Source of the DNA: Heligmosomoides polygyrus polygyrus | Lineage: Eukaryota > Nematoda > Chromadorea > Rhabditida > Heligmosomidae | Length of the DNA stretch: 64,000 bases | Reading direction: 5' to 3' | Assembly (NCBI GenBank): GCA_947396885.1 | Contig: OX377206.1 | Location: 48,095,631-48,159,630, forward strand | Shown here: positions 55,741-64,000 of the stretch, piece by piece | How the letters are laid out: each line of letters starts with the position of its first letter | How positions within the stretch are numbered: the first letter of the stretch is position 1 | Translations under genes and position numbers: made by a program | Notes under the pieces: generated by a model | Told to the model about the DNA's origin: nothing | Databases searched by the model: none | Seen by the model: the letters and a program-made list of their open reading frames with translations, nothing else

Positions 55741-56380
55741 TGGTGTAGACGTTAGGACACTTCAAATCTCAACCGAGCATTTGAAAGGCAAAAATGACGC
55801 AACGAAAAAGAACCAGACCTTAGACCTCATTCTCATGAAGAAGCCGCGCTACTCACTGCGGCGCGGGCTGCTTGTTGGACACAGGGGTGGCCGGTCATAC
55901 GACCTGCAGAAGCTAACGAAGTAGAGCTGCACAAAAGCTGTGAAGAAGTTGAACTCCATGGGAAGTGACTACAGAAAGCAGTCTCATGAGCGCCGTATTC
56001 TCGTTATATAAAAGGAAGAAGCATAAATTCCTGCCAAGCAGGCAGGCAGTTAAGCGTATCGGATCACTTGTAATGAAATAAGAGTGAAAGTAAATGTCGT
56101 TTTCTGGCAAGTAGTTCGCTAGCTACCTACCTGACGAACTATGCTTATCACCCCTAATTTGAACGCCCCAAGCGCGCAAAATGAAAGATTTTGCTGATAT
56201 CCATACAGGTAGTGGATGATAAAGAGCACCTGGTTGTCCGAACAAGTGACGAGGCGCTCTGATCTGAGCCACCTGTCTCGGTTTGGCGAACCTCCGGTGG
56301 CCCTCCTATGGAGATCTAGCGGAAGAAGTCATCTCACGCAGCCCAGACATTCGCCAGAAGTCCAGGGTTGGATCATGAGT
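55740..56380. other. No recognisable feature
   Basis: Unassigned sequence. Confidence 0.4.
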
Positions 56381-56960
56381 GGAGGAGGGACGCTCTCTTC
56401 ACTCGGTTGTTCTTCACTCAGCAGCGCGATGTGGCTTCCCGCGACCCTGTGAGGTGATCGTCCGCGCGGCGGTGCGCAACGTCGATGTCGACGACGCAGC
56501 CACCGCGGCAGCCGGTGACGACGACGAGCGAGCGGGTTTCACTCCCTTCATCCGTCTCTCTCCGTTCTCGCTTTCTTTGCTCTGCGCAGAACATCTCCTC
56601 TCTGGTATGGTGCGCTGCAATTTCTCAGCAATTTGCAGTTCTCGCTTGGTCTCCATCTCCCCTCTCTCCCGCCATCCCATCCTCGATCTCGTCTTCATCT
56701 TTTTGACCGAGGTTCCGAGAATCATTACACAAATCGCTATCAATCAGGTTCGTGTGCATGTCAACAAATTCCACATACCAGTGCGGTGCGTACGCGCTCG
56801 TTTCCGCAAGACAAGGAGACCTCCGCCAGACAGTCGCCAGCGGAAAATGAATGAACACCAGCACACTGTTTCAATGCATTCCGGTCTGTCATTCGAAAAC
56901 AGCTTCAAACCCAGAAACGGAGGCAGCGCTCCAAAGCGAAGCACTTCTTACTGTGGTGAA
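56380..56960. other. GC-rich patch, coding status unclear
   Basis: Both strands are open over more than 100 codons in 56,414-56,743. The minus-strand frame is charged and coiled-coil-like (METKRELQIAEKLQRTI), the plus-strand one is Ser/Phe-rich. No splice structure or family decides it. Confidence 0.3.
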
Positions 56961-57192
56961 CATGCATGAACTATCGTGGAGGCAATTTGAAGGCGTATTT
57001 GGCCATACAATGACTTGCGGTGGCCAGCCGATAAACAAGTTGGCGCTTTTTCCTTCCCAGACAAGGCTGCTACCAATCCACCGATCCCGGAGAGGTAGAA
57101 GGCTTGGCTTCTGGACGGGAAATCCGAACCAGCAGCCTGGTATCGGGTGCACGCGACAACCGGCACCTCTTCCGACTGCGCTACACGCACCC
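56960..57192 (-). mobile_element. SINE-A fragment (head and part of body)
   Basis: On the minus strand 'tgggtgcgtgtagcgcagtc' (A box), 'ctggttcggatttcc' (B box) and body to 'ccagccgataaacaag' (plus-strand reading). The 3' terminal part is missing. Confidence 0.8.
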
Positions 57193-57930
57193 ATATCCGA
57201 CAGTAGAAGCGAAATATGTTTTTACACTGAGTCGGAAAAAATCCCATTGTCAATTTTGAGAAAAAATCTCCTCCAGAAAATGGACCTGGATCGTGTTTTC
57301 CAACGAAGCTGTTGGCAAGGCATTATTCCTTACTCAGAAGTCCCAGGCATAAAATTTTACTTCCAATCTTGTGTTGCCATACAATTCAAACAATTCAAGA
57401 CGTAGGCCTTTTTCTCCGAAAAGTCCTTAAAATTTTCCCAACTTCTGGAACCAGACTTCGACTATTAATTATAAAATTTAGACTGCATTGACCGTTTACA
57501 AGGTACAGTGAACTTCTACAGAATGAACTCCAAACTGTTGTTTCCTTTCAAAAACCAATGCTAGCTATGGAAAGCGTTTCGTATAACACCTCAAAGTGCT
57601 CTCTACGTTCATCACTTTAAAAAAACAGGCATTACATACTACACAGAATAGGATAGTAGAATATAGTAGCGTAGGATCCTCAAAACAGTTCGTATGAGGC
57701 CTGCTCACCGTTTATTGCATCCACTCCATTTAGACTTCGAAGGGACCCTCTTACCGCTAGAAGCAGACGAACGGACACACATACACACAGATGCGTCCTC
57801 AATTATATGTGATCGTGTGGATCACAATCCAAAGTGTCCAATCTGCAGAAACATACAGGCGATCGAACCGACGCAATAATACTCGACCGATTATTGTAAT
57901 AAATCCCCCGCCCCTTCCCCTTCTACTCCT
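57193..57930. other. No supported feature
   Basis: Small frames only, e.g. 57,694-57,879 with a CPICRNI motif but no matching second metal-binding half. Confidence 0.35.
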
Positions 57931-57959
57931 TTACCTAGGTGCCGGCAGACAAACAGAGC

Positions 57960-58270
57960 GATAGACAAACATTTGCAGTCTCGTTGCACGAGGCCTGTAA
58001 CACGTCTTCTGAATCACGACACACCATGCGCGATATCTTGGTCTCGTCGTCTGAATCCGGGCACATGTCGCGTGAAGTCTGTGGCACATCTTCTGTATCC
58101 CGCCGCATGTTGCACACAACATGTGGCACGTCTTCTGAATACCGACGCACGTGGTACGATGACACGGGACACATCCTTTGATCACGACGCTCGGCGCATA
58201 TTCTTTATCCATATCCTGACGCGTTGCCCGCTTTGTGTATCCGGAACTCGGATGATCGACTGCCAAAGCT
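57960..58270. repeat. 42-bp repeat locus, about five units, with conserved 3' flank
   Basis: The 'tcttctgaat'-type core occurs at 58,005, 58,047, 58,089, 58,131 and, degraded, about 58,173: a 42-bp period. The 3' flank 'cctgacgcgttgcccgct' and 'actcggatgatcgactgcca' matches the 35.6-kb locus. Confidence 0.85.
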
Positions 58271-58442
58271 ATAAATTCGCTGATAATCGCCCATGGTTAA
58301 GCTCAAAGAAACAGCCGGACGCTGAGCCCAAGGTGACCTTTGGATTTGGTTCACGTTCTTTGTGACGGACGACGAGACACATGGATTAAATGAACTATAC
58401 AAAGAAGGACACATCACCGAGCTTCCGAAAAGGGATAAAGTT

Positions 58443-58642
58443 NNNNNNNNNNNNNNNNNNNNNNNNNNNNNNNNNNNNNNNNNNNNNNNNNNNNNNNNNN
58501 NNNNNNNNNNNNNNNNNNNNNNNNNNNNNNNNNNNNNNNNNNNNNNNNNNNNNNNNNNNNNNNNNNNNNNNNNNNNNNNNNNNNNNNNNNNNNNNNNNNN
58601 NNNNNNNNNNNNNNNNNNNNNNNNNNNNNNNNNNNNNNNNNN
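58443..58642. other. Assembly gap (200 N) at the satellite edge
   Basis: Exactly 200 N, immediately before the 42-bp array. The true gap is probably unsized, and repeats are likely missing or collapsed. Confidence 0.99.
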
Positions 58643-61600
58643 AACCGCGACGCACGCTGAACGATGTCTGCGGCACATCTTCTAAAGCGCGACGCACGGG
58701 CACGTCTCCTAAATCGCGACGCACGTTGGACGACGTCTGCGGCACGACTTCTGAATGCCGGCGCAGGTTGGACGACGTCTGCGGCAGGTCTTCTGAATGC
58801 CGGCGCACGTTGAACGACGTCTGCGGTACATCTTCTAAATCACGACGCACGGGCACGTCTTCTAAGTCGCGACGCACGTTGGACGACGTCTGCGGCAGGT
58901 CTTCTGAATGCCGGCGCACGTTGAGCGACGTCTGCGGCACATCTTCTAAACCGCGACGCACGTTGAACGATGTCTGCGGCACATCTTCTAAAGCGCGACG
59001 CACGGGCACGTCTTCTAAATCGCGACGCACGTTGGAGACGTCTGCGGCACTTCTTTTAAATCCCTACGCAGGTTGAACGACGTCTTCGACACGTCTTCTA
59101 AAGCGCGACGCACGGGCACGTCTTCTAAGTCGCGACGCACGTTGGACGATGTCTGCGGCAGGTCTTCTAAATCGCGACGCACGTTGGACGACGTCTGCGG
59201 CACTTCTTTTAAATCCCTACGCAGGTTGAAGGACGTCTTCGGCACGTCTTCTAAATCGCGACGCACGTTGGACGATGTCTGCGGCACATCTTCTAAACCG
59301 CGACGCACGTTGAACGACGTCTGCGGCACATCTTCTAAAGCGCGACGCACGTTGAACGACGTCTGCGGCACATCTTCTAAAGCGCGACGCACGTTGAGCG
59401 ACGTCTGCGGCACATCTTCTAAATCGCGACGCACGGGCACGTCTTCTAAATCGCGACGCACGTTGGACGATCTCTGCGGCAGGTCTTCTGAATGCCGGCG
59501 CACGTTGGACGACGTCTACGGCACTTCTTTTAAATCCCTACGCAAGTTGAACGACGTCTCGACAAGTCTTCTAAATCGCGACGCACGTTGGACGATGTCT
59601 GCGGCACGACTTCTGAATGCCGGCGAAGGTTGGATGACGTCTGCGGCATGTCTTCTGAATGCCGGCGCACGTTGAACGACGTCTGCGGCACATCTTCTAA
59701 ACCGCGACGCACGCTGAACGATGTCTGCGGCACATCTTCTAAAGCGCGACGCACGGGCACGTCTCCTAAATCGCGACGCACGTTGGACGACGTCTGCGGC
59801 ACGACTTCTGAATGCCGGCGAAGGTTGGACGACGTCTTCGGCACGTCTTCTGAATGCCGGCGCAGGTTGGACGACGTCTGCGGCAGGTCTTCTGAATGCC
59901 GGCGCACGTTGAACGACGTCTGCGGCACATCTTCTAAACCGCGACGCACGTTGAACGACGTCTTCGACACGTCTTCTAAAGCGCGACGCACGGGCACGTC
60001 TTCTAAGTCGCGACGCACGTTGGACGATGTCTGCGGCAGGTCTTCTAAATCGCGACGCACGTTGGACGACGTCTGCGGCACTTCTTTTAAATCCCTACGC
60101 AGGTTGAAGGACGTCTTCGGCACGTCTTCTAAATCGCGACGCACGTTGGACGATGTCTGCGGCACATCTTCTAAACCGCGACGCACGTTGAACGACGTCT
60201 GCGGCACATCTTCTAAAGCGCGACGCACGTTGAACGACGTCTGCGGCACATCTTCTAAAGCGCGACGCACGTTGAGCGACGTCTGCGGCACATCTTCTAA
60301 ATCGCGACGCACGGGCACGTCTTCTAAATCGCGACGCACGTTGGACGATCTCTGCGGCAGGTCTTCTGAATGCCGGCGCACGTTGGACGACGTCTACGGC
60401 ACTTCTTTTAAATCCCTACGCAAGTTGAACGACGTCTCGACAAGTCTTCTAAATCGCGACGCACGTTGGACGATGTCTGCGGCACGACTTCTGAATGCCG
60501 GCGAAGGTTGGATGACGTCTGCGGCATGTCTTCTGAATGCCGGCGCACGTTGAACGACGTCTGCGGCACATCTTCTAAACCGCGACGCACGTTGAACGAC
60601 GTCTGCGGCACATCTTCTAAACCGCGACGCACGTTGAACGACGTCTTCGACACGTCTTCTAAAGCGCGACGCACGGGCACGTCTTCTAAGTCGCGACGCA
60701 CGTTGGACGATGTCTGCGGCAGGTCTTCTAAATCGCGACGCACGTTGGACGACGTCTGCGGCACTTCTTTTAAATCCCTACGCAGGTTGAAGGACGTCTT
60801 CGGCACGTCTTCTAAATCGCGACGCACGTTGGACGATGTCTGCGGCACATCTTCTAAACCGCGACGCACGTTGAACGACGTCTGCGGCACATCTTCTAAA
60901 GCGCGACGCACGTTGAACGACGTCTGCGGCACATCTTCTAAAGCGCGACGCACGTTGAGCGACGTCTGCGGCACATCTTCTAAATCGCGACGCACGGGCA
61001 CGTCTTCTAAATCGCGACGCACGTTGGACGATCTCTGCGGCAGGTCTTCTGAATGCCGGCGCACGTTGGACGACGTCTACGGCACTTCTTTTAAATCCCT
61101 ACGCAAGTTGAACGACGTCTCGACAAGTCTTCTAAATCGCGACGCACGTTGGACGATGTCTGCGGCACGACTTCTGAATGCCGGCGAAGGTTGGATGACG
61201 TCTGCGGCATGTCTTCTGAATGCCGGCGCACGTTGAACGACGTCTGCGGCACATCTTCTAAACCGCGACGCACGCTGAACGATGTCTGCGGCACATCTTC
61301 TAAAGCGCGACGCACGGGCACGTCTCCTAAATCGCGAAGCACGTTGGACGACGTCTGCGGCACGACTTCTGAATGCCGGCGAAGGTTGGACGACGTCTTC
61401 GGCACGTCTTCTGAATGCCGGCGCAGGTTGGACGACGTCTGCGGCAGGTCTTCTGAATGCCGGCGCACGTTGAACGACGTCTGCGGCACATCTTCTAAAC
61501 CGCGACGCACGTTGAACGATGTCTGCGGCACATCTTCTAAAGCGCGACGCACGGGCACGTCTTCTAAGTCGCGACGCACGTTGGACGACGTCTGCGGCAC

Positions 61601-64000
61601 GTCTTCTAAATCGCGACGCACGTTGGACGATGTCTGCGGCAGGTCTTCTGAATGCCGGCGCACGTTGAGCGACGTCTGCGGCACATCTTCTAAACCGCGA
61701 CGCACGTTGAACGATGTCTGCGGCACATCTTCTAAATCGCGACGCACGTTGGAGACGTCTGCGGCACTTCTTTTAAATCCCCACGCAGGTTGAACGACGT
61801 CTGCGGCACATCTTCTAAAGCGCGACGCACGTTGAGCGACGTCTGCGGCACATCTTCTAAATCGCGACGCACGGGCACGTCTTCTAAATCGCGACGCACG
61901 TTGGACGATCTCTGCGGCAGGTCTTCTGAATGCCGGCGCACGTTGGACGACGTCTACGGCACTTCTTTTAAATCCCTACGCAAGTTGAACGACGTCTCGA
62001 CAAGTCTTCTAAATCGCGACGCACGTTGGACGATGTCTGCGGCACGACTTCTGAATGCCGGCGAAGGTTGGATGACGTCTGCGGCATGTCTTCTGAATGC
62101 CGGCGCACGTTGAACGACGTCTGCGGCACATCTTCTAAACCGCGACGCACGCTGAACGATGTCTGCGGCACATCTTCTAAAGCGCGACGCACGGGCACGT
62201 CTCCTAAATCGCGACGCACGTTGGACGACGTCTGCGGCACGACTTCTGAATGCCGGCGAAGGTTGGACGACGTCTTCGGCACGTCTTCTGAATGCCGGCG
62301 CAGGTTGGACGACGTCTGCGGCAGGTCTTCTGAATGCCGGCGCACGTTGAACGACGTCTGCGGCACATCTTCTAAACCGCGACGCACGTTGAACGATGTC
62401 TGCGGCACATCTTCTGAAGCGCGACGCACGGGCACGTCTTCTAAGTCGCGACGCACGTTGGACGACGTCTGCGGCACGTCTTCTAAATCGCGACGCACGT
62501 TGGACGATGTCTGCGGCAGGTCTTCTGAATGCCGGCGCACGTTGAGCGACGTCTGCGGCACATCTTCTAAACCGCGACGCACGTTGAACGATGTCTGCGG
62601 CACATCTTCTAAATCGCGACGCACGTTGGAGACGTCTGCGGCACTTCTTTTAAATCCCCACGCAGGTTGAACGACGTCTGCGGCACATCTTCTAAAGCGC
62701 GACGCACGTTGAGCGACGTCTGCGGCACATGCGGCAGGTCTTCTGAATGCCGGCGCACGTTGGACGACGTCTACGGCACTTCTTTTAAATCCCTACGCAA
62801 GTTGAACGACGTCTCGACAAGTCTTCTAAATCGCGACGCACGTTGGACGATGTCTGCGGCACGACTTCTGAATGCCGGCGAAGGTTGGATGACGTCTGCG
62901 GCATGTCTTCTGAATGCCGGCGCACGTTGAACGACGTCTGCGGCACATCTTCTAAACCGCGACGCACGCTGAACGATGTCTGCGGCACATCTTCTAAAGC
63001 GCGACGCACGGGCACGTCTCCTAAATCGCGACGCACGTTGGACGACGTCTGCGGCACGACTTCTGAATGCCGGCGAAGGTTGGACGACGTCTTCGGCACG
63101 TCTTCTGAATGCCGGCGCAGGTTGGACGACGTCTGCGGCAGGTCTTCTGAATGCCGGCGCACGTTGAACGACGTCTGCGGCACATCTTCTAAACCGCGAC
63201 GCACGTTGAACGACGTCTTCGACACGTCTTCTAAAGCGCGACGCACGGGCACGTCTTCTAAGTCGCGACGCACGTTGGACGATGTCTGCGGCAGGTCTTC
63301 TAAATCGCGACGCACGTTGGACGACGTCTGCGGCACTTCTTTTAAATCCCTACGCAGGTTGAAGGACGTCTTCGGCACGTCTTCTAAATCGCGACGCACG
63401 TTGGACGATGTCTGCGGCACATCTTCTAAACCGCGACGCACGTTGAACGACGTCTGCGGCACATCTTCTAAAGCGCGACGCACGTTGAACGACGTCTGCG
63501 GCACATCTTCTAAAGCGCGACGCACGTTGAGCGACGTCTGCGGCACATCTTCTAAATCGCGACGCACGGGCACGTCTTCTAAATCGCGACGCACGTTGGA
63601 CGATCTCTGCGGCAGGTCTTCTGAATGCCGGCGCACGTTGGACGACGTCTACGGCACTTCTTTTAAATCCCTACGCAAGTTGAACGACGTCTCGACAAGT
63701 CTTCTAAATCGCGACGCACGTTGGACGATGTCTGCGGCACGACTTCTGAATGCCGGCGAAGGTTGGATGACGTCTGCGGCATGTCTTCTGAATGTCGGCG
63801 CACGTTGAACGACGTCTGCGGCACATCTTCTAAACCGCGACGCACGCTGAACGATGTCTGCGGCACATCTTCTAAAGCGCGACGCACGGGCACGTCTCCT
63901 AAATCGCGACGCACGTTGAACGACGTCTGCGGCACATCTTCTAAACCGCGACGCACGCTGAACGATGTCTGCGGCACATCTTCTAAAGCGCGACGCACGG
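58643..64000. repeat. 42-bp minisatellite array with higher-order structure
   Basis: The basic unit reads gttgaacgacgtctgcggca + catcttctaaatcgcgacgcac with variants (aaatcgc/aaagcgc/gaatgccg; tctgcggca/tcttcggca). Shortened 27-bp units (42 minus 15) are interspersed. A variant marker, tggatgacgtc, recurs at 59,631, 60,509, 61,192, 62,069, 62,886 and 63,764, i.e. periods of 878, 683, 877, 817 and 878 bp. The array is very CpG-rich and each unit carries GACGTC. Both strands show long open frames (14-residue repeats) because 42 is divisible by three; these break at the same variant units in each block. It continues beyond the window. Confidence 0.97.

Noticed and set aside
56379..56969. 196-codon plus frame and overlapping 109-codon minus frame
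   Set aside because: Both strands are open in GC-rich DNA; nothing distinguishes a real one.
59588..63808. Several 200-320-codon proteins in the 42-bp array, both strands
   Set aside because: Consequences of a unit length divisible by three; all end at the same frame-shifting variant in each block.

Overview
The window looks like intergenic DNA from a nematode, most likely a strongylid (hookworm-like) worm. The grounds are non-LTR retrotransposons of the RTE type familiar from hookworm genomes, several mariner elements, tRNA-derived SINEs, TTTTCAG-type 3' splice sites and a mid-40s GC content. The species is an inference. Almost everything recognisable is mobile or repetitive. Only one multi-exon host gene is reasonably supported (27.0-28.1 kb, +); a second small one is a candidate (40.3-40.7 kb, -).

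Layout. 0-11 kb: foldback (inverted-repeat) elements, SINE pieces and a short element with a 9-bp target duplication (7,854-8,392). 11.4-18.7 kb: a four-layer nest. A foldback element (11,397-18,725) is split by an RTE retrotransposon (12,498-17,738), which is split by a Mutator-like non-autonomous DNA transposon (14,173-15,981), which contains a SINE scrap. 19-24 kb: smaller inverted and tandem repeats, a decayed mariner and SINEs, one of them complete with target duplication. 24.7 kb: a (TG)60 tract. 27-28 kb: the host gene. 29.1 kb: a 200-N gap. 29.8-30.6 kb: a dead mariner. 30.75-33.57 kb: a foldback element carrying an 11-copy 108-bp array and a 155-bp array. 34-41 kb: transposase remnants and two mariners, one of them intact except for a single stop. 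41.8-47.5 kb: RTE and CR1/Jockey-like LINE remnants, a 206-bp SINE inside the LINE, and a short RTE deletion derivative. 49-51 kb: one RTE copy inserted into another. 51.6-52.7 kb: AT-rich and TGTA-rich simple sequence. 54-57 kb: SINEs and older repeats. 57.9-64 kb: a 42-bp minisatellite locus that becomes a more than 5.3 kb array with higher-order structure and runs off the window.

The unifying observation is that the 42-bp unit of the terminal array is not confined to it. Diverged 42-bp-periodic copies lie in both arms and the centre of the foldback element at 31-33 kb, at 35.6 kb and at 58.0 kb, and the last two share a 3' flank. The satellite therefore seems to have grown from a short internal repeat of a dispersed element family. 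The long open frames across the tandem arrays are by-products of unit lengths divisible by three (42 and 108 bp). I do not call them genes.
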